Below are positions 9,355 to 18,301 of a DNA stretch of 64,000 nt, piece by piece. The position numbers and the translations under genes were made by a program. This DNA is from Actibacterium sp. XHP0104 (GTDB lineage Bacteria; Pseudomonadota; Alphaproteobacteria; Rhodobacterales; Rhodobacteraceae), in NCBI RefSeq assembly GCF_025751515.1, contig NZ_JAOWLE010000005.1, positions 62,001 through 126,000 on the forward strand, in the 5' to 3' direction. The notes beneath the pieces are model-generated. The model saw nothing but the letters and a program-made list of their open reading frames with translations, had not been told where the DNA came from and made no database searches. Numbering within the stretch: the stretch's first letter is position 1; each line of letters opens with the position of its first letter.

Positions 9355-11624
9355 GCGTGACCAAACCCCTGCCCCATGACGCCGCGCCGCTGCATGTCAC
9401 CGGCCAGGCGCGCTATGTCGATGACATCCCGGCCCCTGCGAACACGGTTCATTTGGCCTTTGGCCTGTCGGAGATTGCCCATGGCAGCATCACCGACATG
9501 GACCTGTCCGCCGTCCGCGCCACGCCCGGCGTAATCGCCGTGCTGGGGCCGGATGATTTCGACGAGATGCCCGATTGCTCGCCCTCGAACCATGACGAGC
9601 CGCTGCTGGCCACGGGCGACGTGCAGTATCTGGGCCAGCCGATTTTCCTTGTCGTGGCCGACAGCCATTTGGCCGCCCGCAAGGCCGCGCGACTGGGCAA
9701 GGTAACCTATCAGGAACTGCCTGCCCTTTTGACCATCGAAGACGCGCTGGATGCGCAGGAATGGTTCGAAGGCGGCCCGCGCATTTACGCGACCGGCGAT
9801 GCGGCCACGGCGATTGACGGCGCGCGGCACGTGATCAGCGGCGTTCTGGAAATGGGCGGGCAAGAGCATTTCTACCTTGAAGGACAGGCCGCAATGGCCC
9901 TGCCGCATGAGGGTGGCGATGTGCTGGTGCACAGCTCGACCCAGCATCCCAGCGAGATCCAGCACAAGGTCGCCCACGCGCTGCACAAGCCGATGAACGC
10001 CGTTCGCGTCGAGGTGCGCCGCATGGGCGGCGGCTTTGGTGGCAAGGAAAGCCAGGGCAATGCTCTGGCCATCGCCTGCGCGGTTGTGGCCACCCGGCTG
10101 AACCGCCCAGCGCGGATGCGCTATGACCGCGACGACGACATGATGATCACCGGCAAGCGGCACGACTTCCGCATTGATTACCGCGTGGGCGTCGACGACA
10201 TGGGCCGCATTCAAGGGATCGAGTTCAAGCAATATGCCCGTTGTGGCTGGTCGATGGACCTGTCGCTGCCAGTGGCCGACCGCGCCATGCTGCATTCGGA
10301 CAACGCCTATTTCCTGCCTCACGCCCGGATAGAAAGCTATCGCCTGCGCACGCATACCCAATCGGCCACCGCGTTTCGCGGCTTTGGTGGCCCGCAGGGC
10401 GTGCTGGGGATCGAGCGGGTGATGGATCACATCGCCCATTACCTCGGCCGCGATCCGGTCGATGTGCGGCGCGACAATTTCTATCGCAACGGCCAGATTA
10501 CCCCCTATCACCAGACGGTCGAAGACTTTGTTCTGCCCGAGATGCTGGAGGAACTGCTGGCCAGTTCCGACTATGCCGCGCGGCGCAAGGCGGTGGTAGA
10601 ATGGAACGCGCAAAACCCGGTGCTGAAACGCGGCATTGCGCTGACCCCGGTGAAATTCGGCATCAGTTTCACGCTGACGCATCTCAACCAGGCGGGCGCG
10701 TTGGTGCATGTCTATCAGGATGGCTCGATCCACCTGAACCACGGCGGCACCGAGATGGGTCAGGGCCTGTTCCAGAAGGTCGCGCAAGTGGCCGCCAGCG
10801 CCTTTGGCGTGCCGCCCGAGATGGTCAAGATCACCGCGACCGATACGGCCAAGGTGCCCAATACCTCGGCCACGGCGGCGTCGTCGGGCAGCGATCTGAA
10901 CGGCATGGCGGTCAAGGCGGCCTGCGATACGATCCGCGCCCGCATCGCCACGCATCTGGCCGACACCCACCAGACCGAACCGGCGCGCGTACATTTCGAC
11001 GGCGGCAAGGTGTTTGTGGGCGATGACGAGATGACATTCGCCCAGGCCGCCGCCAGCGCTTACCTCGCGCGGGTCAGCCTGTCGTCGACCGGGTTTTATG
11101 CCACGCCCAAGCTGGAATGGGACCGCATCAAGGGCCGGGGGCGCCCGTTCTTCTATTTCGCCTATGGCGCCGCCGTGACCGAGGTGGTGATCGACACGCT
11201 GACAGGCGAAAACCGCATTCTGCGTACTGACATCCTGCATGACGCGGGCGCCTCGCTGAACCCGGCGCTGGATATCGGCCAGATCGAGGGCGGCTATGTG
11301 CAGGGCGCGGGCTGGCTGACGACCGAGGAACTGGTCTGGGATCACAAGGGCCGCCTGCGCACCCATGCGCCCTCGACCTACAAGATCCCCGCCTGTTCCG
11401 ACCGGCCCGAGGTATTCAACGTCGCGCTCTGGTCGAAAGGCCGCAATGTCGAGGATACGATCTATCGATCAAAAGCCGTGGGAGAGCCGCCGTTCATGCT
11501 GGGCATTTCGGCGCTGATGGCCCTGTCGGACGCGGTATCGGCCTGTGGCCCGCTTTACCCCGCGCTGAATGCGCCGGCCACGGCCGAGAAGGTTTTGAAA
11601 GCCGTTCAAAAGGTGCGCGGATGA
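9351..11624 (+). CDS. xdhB: Xanthine dehydrogenase molybdopterin-binding subunit
   Basis: This 757-residue subunit carries the molybdenum cofactor and the purine-binding site. It starts at an ATG overlapping the xdhA stop (ATGA). Recognisable parts are the N-terminal a/b hammerhead domain ([10 protein letters not shown]), the molybdopterin-contact loop [20 protein letters not shown] with the substrate-binding arginine, and the C-terminal [12 protein letters not shown] containing the catalytic glutamate. These features separate it from other molybdenum hydroxylases such as CO or aldehyde dehydrogenases. It acts in the cytoplasm as a heterodimer pair with XdhA. Confidence 0.95.
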   Translation: MSVTKPLPHDAAPLHVTGQARYVDDIPAPANTVHLAFGLSEIAHGSITDMDLSAVRATPGVIAVLGPDDFDEMPDCSPSNHDEPLLATGDVQYLGQPIFLVVADSHLAARKAARLGKVTYQELPALLTIEDALDAQEWFEGGPRIYATGDAATAIDGARHVISGVLEMGGQEHFYLEGQAAMALPHEGGDVLVHSSTQHPSEIQHKVAHALHKPMNAVRVEVRRMGGGFGGKESQGNALAIACAVVATRLNRPARMRYDRDDDMMITGKRHDFRIDYRVGVDDMGRIQGIEFKQYARCGWSMDLSLPVADRAMLHSDNAYFLPHARIESYRLRTHTQSATAFRGFGGPQGVLGIERVMDHIAHYLGRDPVDVRRDNFYRNGQITPYHQTVEDFVLPEMLEELLASSDYAARRKAVVEWNAQNPVLKRGIALTPVKFGISFTLTHLNQAGALVHVYQDGSIHLNHGGTEMGQGLFQKVAQVAASAFGVPPEMVKITATDTAKVPNTSATAASSGSDLNGMAVKAACDTIRARIATHLADTHQTEPARVHFDGGKVFVGDDEMTFAQAAASAYLARVSLSSTGFYATPKLEWDRIKGRGRPFFYFAYGAAVTEVVIDTLTGENRILRTDILHDAGASLNPALDIGQIEGGYVQGAGWLTTEELVWDHKGRLRTHAPSTYKIPACSDRPEVFNVALWSKGRNVEDTIYRSKAVGEPPFMLGISALMALSDAVSACGPLYPALNAPATAEKVLKAVQKVRG

Positions 11625-12568
11625 GTTTTGACCGCGATCATATCGCCCGCATGATTGCCGAATATGGCCCGGTGGCGCGGGTGGTCGTGGCCCGCGTCGA
11701 AGGCTCGGCCCCGCGCGAGGTTGGGGCGGCGATGCTGGTCTGGACCGACGGGCAGGACGGCACGATCGGTGGCGGCGCGCTGGAACTGCAAGCCACCCAA
11801 ACCGCCCGCGCCCTGCTGGCGGGGGATCGTGCCGCGCGGCTGGACCTGATCCCGCTGGGGCCTGCTGTGGGGCAATGCTGCGGAGGGGCGGTCAGCCTTG
11901 TGACAGAGGTCTTTACCAAGGACCGGCTAAACGATCTGCACGGCGATCTCTTTGCCCGCCCCATCAATGGCCCCGCCGACCCGCCCCTGCCGGTGCAGCG
12001 TCTGTTGGCCACGGCCCGCAGCACCGGGCAGATGCCTGCACCGCAGTTGATACAGGGCTGGATGGTCGAACCCTTTGCCGCCCCGCGCAGCCATGTCTGG
12101 ATCTGGGGGGCCGGGCATGTGGGCCGCGCGATCATGGGTGTGCTGGCTCCGCTGCCGGGTATGCAGATCACCTGGGTCGATACCGCCGCCGACCGGTTTC
12201 CCGCGCAGATGCCCGACAATGTCGACCGTCTGATCGCACCCAACCCCGCACAGGTCGCCCATTACGCCCCGCGCCAGGCGCAGCATCTGATCCTGACCTA
12301 TTCTCACCCGATCGACCTGGCGATCTGCGATGCCCTGCTGCGGCATGACTTTGCCTTTGCCGGGCTGATCGGATCGCGCACCAAGCACGCCCGTTTCCGC
12401 CATCGCCTGGCGCAGCTGGGTCATGGGCCGCACCAGATCGCGCGCCTGACCTGCCCCATCGGGAACCCGGATCTTGGCAAGCATCCGCAGGCGATTGCCA
12501 TTGGCGTCGCCGCACAAATTCTGCAACAAGAACAAGTGATAACAGCCAGAAGGGACGCGACCGGATGA
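11621..12568 (+). CDS. xdhC: Xanthine dehydrogenase accessory protein XdhC
   Basis: This 315-residue chaperone binds the molybdenum cofactor, oversees its sulfuration and inserts it into XdhB. The N-terminal XdhC/CoxI domain shows EGSAPREVGAAMLVW and GTIGGGALE, followed by the conserved GQCCGGAV. The C-terminal Rossmann part has IWGAGHVGRAI and the late FAGLIGSRTK motif. It overlaps xdhB and the next transporter gene by 4 bases each, which places maturation factor, enzyme and transporter in one transcript. It also gives an indirect sign that the enzyme is produced in active form. Confidence 0.94.
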   Translation: MSFDRDHIARMIAEYGPVARVVVARVEGSAPREVGAAMLVWTDGQDGTIGGGALELQATQTARALLAGDRAARLDLIPLGPAVGQCCGGAVSLVTEVFTKDRLNDLHGDLFARPINGPADPPLPVQRLLATARSTGQMPAPQLIQGWMVEPFAAPRSHVWIWGAGHVGRAIMGVLAPLPGMQITWVDTAADRFPAQMPDNVDRLIAPNPAQVAHYAPRQAQHLILTYSHPIDLAICDALLRHDFAFAGLIGSRTKHARFRHRLAQLGHGPHQIARLTCPIGNPDLGKHPQAIAIGVAAQILQQEQVITARRDATG

Positions 12569-14085
12569 CGACACTTCTGAACATTGACGGGCTGACCAAG
12601 GCCTATCCGGGCGTTGTCGCGAATGACAACGTGTCGTTCTCGATCCAGCCGGGCGAGGTGCACGCGCTGTTGGGCGAAAACGGTGCGGGCAAATCGACGC
12701 TGGTGAAAATGATCTATGGGCTGGTGAAACCCGACAAGGGCCGCATGACCCTGCACGGCCAGCCCTATGAACCCGCCGAGCCGCGCGCGGCGCGGGCCGC
12801 CGGTGTGGCCATGGTGTTTCAGCATTTCAGCCTGTTCGATGCGCTGAACGTGGCCGAGAATATCGCGCTGGGCATGGAAAAGCCGCCCGCGATGCGTGAC
12901 CTGGCCGCGCGTATCCGCGAGGTGTCGGAAAACTATGGCCTGCCGCTGGACCCGTCGCGCACGGTCGGCGACCTGTCGGCGGGCGAGCGGCAGCGGGTCG
13001 AGATCATCCGTTGCCTGCTGCAAGACCCCAAGCTGCTGATCATGGACGAGCCGACCAGCGTTCTGACCCCGCAAGAGGTTGAGATTCTGTTCAAGACCCT
13101 GCGCAAACTGTCGGCCGAGGGCACGGCGATTTTGTATATCAGCCACAAGCTGGAGGAGATCCGGACGCTCTGCGATGGGGCCACGATCCTGCGGCTGGGC
13201 AAGGTCGTTGACAGCTGCAACCCGCGCGAAAAATCCGCCTCTGAGCTGGCCGAGATGATGGTGGGCACCAAGCTGACCCCGCCGTCGCGCCCCGAGGCCG
13301 AGCCGGGCGAGGTGGTGCTGGAGGTGACGAACCTGTCGGTGAAATCGGCCAACCCGTTCGGCACGTCGCTGAAAGACATCTCGTTCACTGTGCGCGAGGG
13401 CGAGGTTCTGGGCATCGGCGGTGTCGCCGGCAACGGGCAGGATGAATTGCTGTCGGCCCTGTCGGGCGAAACGCTGGCGCCAAATGATGCGGTGCGGCTG
13501 CGCGGCGAAAGCATCGGCCATATGGGCCCCAACCCGCGCCGCCACATCGCCGTGCTGACCGCGCCCGAGGAACGCCTGGGCCACGCCGCCGCCCCTGACA
13601 TGAGCCTGATCGAAAACGCCCTGCTGACCGGTGCGATCCGCCAGGGGCTGGTGCGCAACGGGTTCCTGAACTGGCCCGCGACACGGATCTTTGCCGAAAG
13701 CATCATCAAGCAGTTCGACGTGCGCACCCCCGGCGCGGGCAATGCGGCGCGGTCGCTGTCGGGCGGCAACCTGCAAAAATTCGTCATCGGTCGCGAGGTG
13801 CTGCAAAAACCCGAGGTTCTGGTGGTGAACCAGCCAACCTGGGGCGTCGATGCTTCGGCCGCGGCGGCGATCCGGCAATCCATCCTGGATCTGGCCGAAA
13901 ACGGCACCGCTGTGATCGTCATCAGCCAGGACCTGGACGAGCTGATGGAAATATCCGACCGGTTCGCCGCGCTGAACGAGGGCCGCCTGTCGCCGCCCCG
14001 CCCGGCGCGCGGACTGACGATGGAGGAAATCGGTCTGATGATGGGCGGCGCCCACGATATGGAGGTCGCCCATGCTGAGGCTTGA
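12565..14085 (+). CDS. Purine/nucleoside ABC transporter, double ATP-binding protein
   Basis: This 506-residue protein has two fused ABC ATPase halves, as in sugar and BMP-type nucleoside importers. The first half is complete: GENGAGKST, LSAGERQRVE and LLIMDEPTSV. The second half is degenerate at Walker A (GVAGNGQDELL) but keeps LSGGNLQKFV. This pattern fits the NupO/YufO type subfamily that pairs with BMP lipoprotein-like binding proteins. It is coupled to xdhC upstream and to the first permease downstream (14-base overlap), so the imported ligand is most likely a purine base or nucleoside destined for XdhABC. Confidence 0.9.
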   Translation: MTTLLNIDGLTKAYPGVVANDNVSFSIQPGEVHALLGENGAGKSTLVKMIYGLVKPDKGRMTLHGQPYEPAEPRAARAAGVAMVFQHFSLFDALNVAENIALGMEKPPAMRDLAARIREVSENYGLPLDPSRTVGDLSAGERQRVEIIRCLLQDPKLLIMDEPTSVLTPQEVEILFKTLRKLSAEGTAILYISHKLEEIRTLCDGATILRLGKVVDSCNPREKSASELAEMMVGTKLTPPSRPEAEPGEVVLEVTNLSVKSANPFGTSLKDISFTVREGEVLGIGGVAGNGQDELLSALSGETLAPNDAVRLRGESIGHMGPNPRRHIAVLTAPEERLGHAAAPDMSLIENALLTGAIRQGLVRNGFLNWPATRIFAESIIKQFDVRTPGAGNAARSLSGGNLQKFVIGREVLQKPEVLVVNQPTWGVDASAAAAIRQSILDLAENGTAVIVISQDLDELMEISDRFAALNEGRLSPPRPARGLTMEEIGLMMGGAHDMEVAHAEA

Positions 14086-15157
14086 AAAACGCCCCACCCC
14101 GTCGCGGTTCTGGACGGCGGCAACCCCGGTTCTGGCGGTGCTGCTGACGATGATCGCGGGCGGGCTGCTGTTCATGATTCTGGGCAAGGATCCGTTCGCC
14201 GCCATCCGCACGATTTTCTGGGATCCGCTGTTCAACGAGCAGTTCGCCAGCTATTCGCGCCCGCAGCTGTTGGTGAAATCGGGGCCGCTGATCCTGATCG
14301 CGATCGGGCTGTCGCTGGGCTTTCGCGCCGGTATCTGGAACATCGGCGCCGAGGGGCAATATATCATCGGCGCGCTGTGCGGCGCGGGGGTCGGCCTAGC
14401 CCTATACCCGATGGATGCGTGGTTCATCTTTCCGCTGATGGTGATTGCCGGGGCGCTGGGCGGGTTGCTTTGGGCGATGATCCCGGCGCTGCTCAAGACT
14501 CATTTTAGAACCAATGAGATCCTCGTGTCGCTGCTGTTGGTCTATGTGGCCGAGCAGCTGCTGGCCTCGATGGCGCTGGGGCTGATGCGCAACCCCGAGG
14601 GCGGAGGCTTTCCCGGCTCGCGCAACCTGCAACAATACCCGTCGGCCTCGAACCCCGAGCTGATCGCCGGCACCGGCATGCATTGGGGCATCGTCGCGGC
14701 ATTCATCGCGGTGATTGCGTCCTATGTGCTGCTCAACCGGCATCTGCTGGGGTTCCAGATCCGCCTGACCGGTCAAAGCCCCCGTGCCGCGCGGTTCGCG
14801 GGCGTCAATCCGAATGCGTTGATCCTGTTCTGCCTGGGCACCTCGGGCGTTCTGGCCGGGCTGGCCGGGCTGTTCGAGATCGCGGGCCCTGCCGGGCAGG
14901 TCAGCATCGATTTCAACCAGGGCTACGGGTTCACGGCGATCATCGTGGCCTTTCTGGGCCGGCTCAACCCGATCGGCATCCTGCTGGCGGGGCTCTTGAT
15001 GGGGCTGACCTATATCGGCGGCGACCTGGCGCAGTTCATGCTGGGCCTGCCCGCCGCAGCTATCCAGGCCTTTCAGGGGATGCTGCTGTTCTTCTTGCTG
15101 GGCGTGGATGTGCTTAGCAATTTCCGCATTCGCATTGGCAAGACGGAGGCCGCGTGA
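14072..15157 (+). CDS. Purine/nucleoside ABC transporter permease 1
   Basis: This 361-residue inner-membrane protein belongs to the BPD_transp_2 group of permeases, with eight or more hydrophobic spans. The N-terminus has the membrane segment AVLLTMIAGGLLF, and the middle part shows GLSLGFRAGIWNIGAEGQ, a signature of the YufP-type permeases. It starts inside the ATPase gene and its stop touches the start of the second permease. Together the two permeases form the channel of the importer fed by the BMP-type binding protein. Confidence 0.9.
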   Translation: MLRLEKRPTPSRFWTAATPVLAVLLTMIAGGLLFMILGKDPFAAIRTIFWDPLFNEQFASYSRPQLLVKSGPLILIAIGLSLGFRAGIWNIGAEGQYIIGALCGAGVGLALYPMDAWFIFPLMVIAGALGGLLWAMIPALLKTHFRTNEILVSLLLVYVAEQLLASMALGLMRNPEGGGFPGSRNLQQYPSASNPELIAGTGMHWGIVAAFIAVIASYVLLNRHLLGFQIRLTGQSPRAARFAGVNPNALILFCLGTSGVLAGLAGLFEIAGPAGQVSIDFNQGYGFTAIIVAFLGRLNPIGILLAGLLMGLTYIGGDLAQFMLGLPAAAIQAFQGMLLFFLLGVDVLSNFRIRIGKTEAA

Positions 15158-16089
15158 TGGATCTTTCTGCAATCAATCCGCTGGTGCTGATCGCCTCGCT
15201 GATGGTGGCGTCGACGCCGATCCTGCTGGCGGCGCTGGGCGAGCTGGTCGTCGAAAAGGCCGGGGTGCTGAACCTGGGCGTCGAGGGCATGATGATCACC
15301 GGCGCCATCTGCGGCTTTGCCATCGCGGTGGAAACCGACAACCCGGCGCTGGGGTTCGTGGCGGCCATGGCAGGCGGCGCGATCCTGTCGCTGATATTCG
15401 GGGTCATGACGCAGGTACTGCTGTCGAACCAGGTGGCCAGCGGCCTTGCGCTGACGCTGTTCGGGCTGGGGCTGTCGGCGCTGATGGGTCAGGGCTATGT
15501 CGGCATCAAGCCACCCGCCACCCATGACCTGAATTTTGGGCCGCTGGCCGATATCCCGGTGCTGGGGCCGGTTCTCTTTAGCCATGACGCGGTGGTTTAT
15601 ATCTCGCTGGCGCTGGTGGTCGCGGTCTGGGCGGTGCTGAAGTTCACCCGGCTTGGCCTGATCCTGCGCGCCGTGGGGGAAAACCACGATGCCGCCCATG
15701 CGCTGGGCTATAAGGTCGTGCGCATCCGTATCCTGGCGATCATGTTCGGCGGCGCCTGCGCCGGGCTGGGCGGGGCCTATATCAGCCTGATCCGCGTGCC
15801 ACAGTGGACAGAGGGCATGACCGCCGGCGCCGGCTGGATCGCCCTGGCCATCGTGGTCTTTGCCAGCTGGAAACCGGTGCGGGTGCTGATCGGCGCCTAT
15901 CTCTTTGGCGGGATCACGGTGTTGCAGCTGAACCTGCAGGCCGCGGGCGTCGCCATTCCGGTCGAATACCTGTCCATGTCACCATACCTGATAACCATCC
16001 TTGTGCTGGTCATCATGTCCGCCGACCGGTCTCGCGCCGCGCTGAATGCGCCCGCGTCGCTGGGTCGCGTCTTCCATGCCTCGTCATGA
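15157..16089 (+). CDS. Purine/nucleoside ABC transporter permease 2
   Basis: This 310-residue permease is the partner of the preceding one (YufQ type). The paralogous signature is AGVLNLGVEGMM, and it has eight or more hydrophobic segments. The start is either GTG at 15154 or ATG at 15157; the stop of permease 1 overlaps both, and I chose the ATG. It is followed after 54 bases by the binding protein gene, which has its own ribosome-binding site (GGGAGC). The region encodes nothing else. Confidence 0.9.
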   Translation: MDLSAINPLVLIASLMVASTPILLAALGELVVEKAGVLNLGVEGMMITGAICGFAIAVETDNPALGFVAAMAGGAILSLIFGVMTQVLLSNQVASGLALTLFGLGLSALMGQGYVGIKPPATHDLNFGPLADIPVLGPVLFSHDAVVYISLALVVAVWAVLKFTRLGLILRAVGENHDAAHALGYKVVRIRILAIMFGGACAGLGGAYISLIRVPQWTEGMTAGAGWIALAIVVFASWKPVRVLIGAYLFGGITVLQLNLQAAGVAIPVEYLSMSPYLITILVLVIMSADRSRAALNAPASLGRVFHASS

Positions 16090-16143
16090 GGTAATATCGT
16101 CAACCAAGGGCGCAAAGCCCACACTCAACACGGGAGCAACCAT

Positions 16144-17223
16144 ATGAAACGCAGAACCCTGCTTGCCGCATCCGTCGCGGCATTGGGTCTGGCCTCGGCC
16201 GGGGCCGCATTTGCCGCCGACAAGACCAAGGTCGGCTTTGTCTTTGTCGGACCCATCGGCGATGGCGGCTGGACCTATGAACACAACGAAGGCCGCCTGG
16301 CGGTCGAAGAACATTTCGGCGATGCCGTCGAGACCATCTATCAGGAAAGCGTGCCCGAGGGCGCCGACGCCGAGCGCGTGCTGACCCAGATGGCCCTGTC
16401 GGGTGCCGACCTGATTTTCACCACCTCGTTCGGCTATATGGATCCGACGCTGAACGTGGCCGCGAAATTCCCGGATGTGAAATTCGAGCACGCCACCGGC
16501 TATAAACGCGCCGATAACGTCAGCACCTACAGCGCCCGCTTCTACGAGGGCCGCGCCGTGCAGGGCACCATCGCCGGCCACATGACCAAATCGAACGTGG
16601 TGGGCTATATCGCCTCCTTCCCGATCCCCGAGGTCATCCGCGGCATCAACTCGGCCTATATCCACGCCAAGAAGGTGAACCCGGATGTCGAGTTCAAGGT
16701 GATCTGGGCCTATACTTGGTTCGACCCGGCGAAAGAGGCCGACGCCGCCAACGCGCTGATCGAACAGGGCGCCGACGTGATCTTGCAGCACACCGACTCG
16801 ACCGCGCCGCAGGCGGCCGCCGAGAAGGCTGGCAACGTCATCACCTTTGGCCAGGCCTCGGATATGGGCGAATACGCCCCGATGCCGCGCGTCAGCTCGA
16901 TCATCGACAACTGGGCGCCCTATTACATCGCCCGCACCCAGGCCGTGATCGACGGCAGCTGGACCTCGGTCGATACCTGGGATGGCATCGGCGCCGGGAT
17001 GGTCGGCATCGGCGAAATCTCGTCGGCGGTGCCCGAGGATGTCAAAGCCGAGGCCCTGGCCCTCAAAGACGCCATCGCCAATGGCAGCTACCACCCGTTC
17101 ACCGGCCCGCTGAAAAAGCAGGACGGCAGCGACTGGCTGGCCGAAGGTGAAACTGCCGATGACGGCACGCTGGCTGGCATGAACTTCTACGTCGAAGGCA
17201 TCACCGGCGACATCCCGCAATAA
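16144..17223 (+). CDS. BMP-family periplasmic binding protein for purines/nucleosides
   Basis: This 359-residue protein starts with a cleavable signal peptide (RRTLLAASVAALGLASAGAAFA then AD) without a lipobox cysteine, so it should be soluble in the periplasm rather than a lipoprotein. The mature part begins KVGFVFVGPIGDGGW, typical of the BMP/PnrA family of type 1 periplasmic binding proteins, and has the central SFPIPEVIRGIN segment. It delivers the ligand to the two permeases encoded upstream. Position as last gene of the xdh-transporter operon, followed by a terminator, argues for a purine ligand; the exact one is unknown. Confidence 0.92.
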   Translation: MKRRTLLAASVAALGLASAGAAFAADKTKVGFVFVGPIGDGGWTYEHNEGRLAVEEHFGDAVETIYQESVPEGADAERVLTQMALSGADLIFTTSFGYMDPTLNVAAKFPDVKFEHATGYKRADNVSTYSARFYEGRAVQGTIAGHMTKSNVVGYIASFPIPEVIRGINSAYIHAKKVNPDVEFKVIWAYTWFDPAKEADAANALIEQGADVILQHTDSTAPQAAAEKAGNVITFGQASDMGEYAPMPRVSSIIDNWAPYYIARTQAVIDGSWTSVDTWDGIGAGMVGIGEISSAVPEDVKAEALALKDAIANGSYHPFTGPLKKQDGSDWLAEGETADDGTLAGMNFYVEGITGDIPQ

Positions 17224-17240
17224 GCGCGACGAAACCCCCG

Positions 17241-17268
17241 AAAGCCCCGCCCTGCGCGGGGCTTTTCT
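17241..17268 (+). terminator. Rho-independent terminator of the xdh-purine transporter operon
   Basis: A GC-rich hairpin, AAGCCCCGC paired with GCGGGGCTT (17242-17250 with 17256-17264), is followed by TTTT-C-TT. It lies 18 bases after the stop of the binding protein gene and before the convergent CBS gene. Confidence 0.85.
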
Positions 17269-17275
17269 TATGCGG

Positions 17276-17692
17276 TCAGTGCGACAACTCCTGAAACCGC
17301 TCGAACATCATCCGGTAGTCCGCCGGGATCTCGCGCGCCGACAGAATGCCCACGGGCACACCGTCGTCCAGAACCGGCAAATGCCGGAACGACCCACCGA
17401 TCCGGGCCGCAAGGGCATCGCTGAGCGCATCGTCGATATCGACCGACACCGGATCGCGCGTCATCACCTGCGCAACCGGCAACTCAGCCGCGTCCCGCCC
17501 CTCGGCCACAACGCGGCAAACCACGTCACGCTCGGTGAGAACACCCGCCAGCACCCCGCCCGGCCCCAGCACCAGAACCGCGCCGGTGGCATGCTCGGCC
17601 ATCTGCCGGCAGGTTTCTGCCACGCTTGCATCCTCGGGCACCGAATAAAGCGGTCGCCCGGCCAGAATCTCACGAATGGATGTGATCAGCAT
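17276..17692 (-). CDS. Tandem CBS-domain protein
   Basis: This small protein of 138 residues consists of two CBS domains and nothing else: the first around VPEDASVAETCRQMAEHATG with LTERDVV, the second around MTRDPVSVDIDDAL with RHLPVLDDG. Such stand-alone pairs bind adenine nucleotides and act as energy or redox sensors for partner proteins; the partner is not known here. I chose the ATG at 17692 because a run of G (GGGGGG) sits 4 bases in front; two earlier in-frame ATGs exist (17707, 17713). It is divergent from the AhpD-like gene, and an FNR-type site lies between them. Confidence 0.85.
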   Translation of the reverse strand: MLITSIREILAGRPLYSVPEDASVAETCRQMAEHATGAVLVLGPGGVLAGVLTERDVVCRVVAEGRDAAELPVAQVMTRDPVSVDIDDALSDALAARIGGSFRHLPVLDDGVPVGILSAREIPADYRMMFERFQELSH

Positions 17693-17745
17693 GTCGCCCC
17701 CCTGCATGGCCAACCCCGAAAATATCGCGTTTCGCGCATGTGTAT

Positions 17746-17759
17746 TTGACGCGGATCAA
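17746..17759 (+). promoter_or_regulatory. FNR/FixK/FnrL-type binding site
   Basis: The sequence TTGACGCGGATCAA fits the consensus TTGAT-N4-ATCAA in 9 of 10 positions and is the variant often seen for alphaproteobacterial FnrL/FixK/Dnr proteins. Its centre is 62 bases before the ATG of the AhpD-like gene. If it sits at -41.5, transcription would begin near 17794 with a TTTTAG at 17781-17786 as -10, which is a standard class II activator arrangement. Confidence 0.65.
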
Positions 17760-17814
17760 AGTCTGGCATTACACGAAGTGTTTTAGGCGAATGAGCACAG
17801 AACAGGAGACCCCC

Positions 17815-18153
17815 ATGAGCTGGACCGACAAAAGCGCAGAAACCAAGAACCAACTGCGCGCGCTGAACAAATGCATCCCCGAGGCAACCAAGGGCTTTCA
17901 GATCCTCAGCAAAGGCGTCAAGGAGGGCGGCGTTCTCAGCTTCAAGGAAAAGGAATACGTGGCTCTGGGCATCGCCGTCGCCACCCGCTGCGACGCCTGC
18001 ATCGTCCTGCATGTCGAGGCCCTGATCCGCGCCGGCGCCACCCGCGAAGAGGTCGGCGACGTGCTGGCCATGACCATCCAGATGGGCGGCGGCCCGGCCA
18101 TGATGTATGCCGCCAAGGCGCTGGAGATCTTTGACGAGTTCAGCGCGGCCTGA
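17815..18153 (+). CDS. AhpD-like carboxymuconolactone decarboxylase family protein
   Basis: This 112-residue protein belongs to the CMD/AhpD superfamily. It has the redox motif CDACIVLH, i.e. C-x-x-C with a histidine three residues on, as in AhpD-like peroxidase-reducing proteins, rather than the true decarboxylase. The start MSWTDKSAE has an AGGAG about 8 bases upstream; an upstream in-frame codon at 17740 falls inside the FNR-type site and is unlikely. The FNR-type site upstream suggests induction when oxygen is low. The biochemical role is uncertain. Confidence 0.85.
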   Translation: MSWTDKSAETKNQLRALNKCIPEATKGFQILSKGVKEGGVLSFKEKEYVALGIAVATRCDACIVLHVEALIRAGATREEVGDVLAMTIQMGGGPAMMYAAKALEIFDEFSAA

Positions 18154-18205
18154 TCACATTGCGCGCGCTGTCGCGCGCAAGAGATACCTCCTCGCCTGCG
18201 GCTCG

Positions 18206-18294
18206 TCAGGGTGCCTCCGGCGGGGATATTTTCGCGAAGAAGAAACCCCCTTCTTTTTCGCATAAATATCCCGGGGTCCGGGGCAGAGCCCCGG
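18206..18294. repeat. Intergenic inverted-repeat element between convergent genes
   Basis: Two hairpins fill the gap between the AhpD-like gene and the convergent dehydrogenase gene. The larger pairs GGGATATTT (18223-18231) and the following CGAAGAAGAA with TTCTTTTTCG and AAATATCCC (18251-18272). The smaller is perfect: CCGGGGC, AGA, GCCCCGG (18278-18294). A third perfect stem, TTGCGCGCG-CTGT-CGCGCGCAA, lies closer to the first gene (from about 18159). The stretch GCCTCCGGCGGGGATATTT is one I recall from many Rhodobacteraceae intergenic regions. It likely works as a two-way terminator. Confidence 0.6.
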
Positions 18295-18301
18295 CCCTGC
18301 C

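Noticed and set aside
9303-11366. A 687-codon minus-strand frame within xdhB
   Set aside because: It lies fully opposite a clear xanthine dehydrogenase gene and has a composition typical of an antisense shadow.
17815-18153. True 4-carboxymuconolactone decarboxylase linked to the protocatechuate genes
   Set aside because: The CDAC redox motif fits the AhpD-like branch, the gene lies 42 kb from the lig operon, and the meta route does not use this enzyme.
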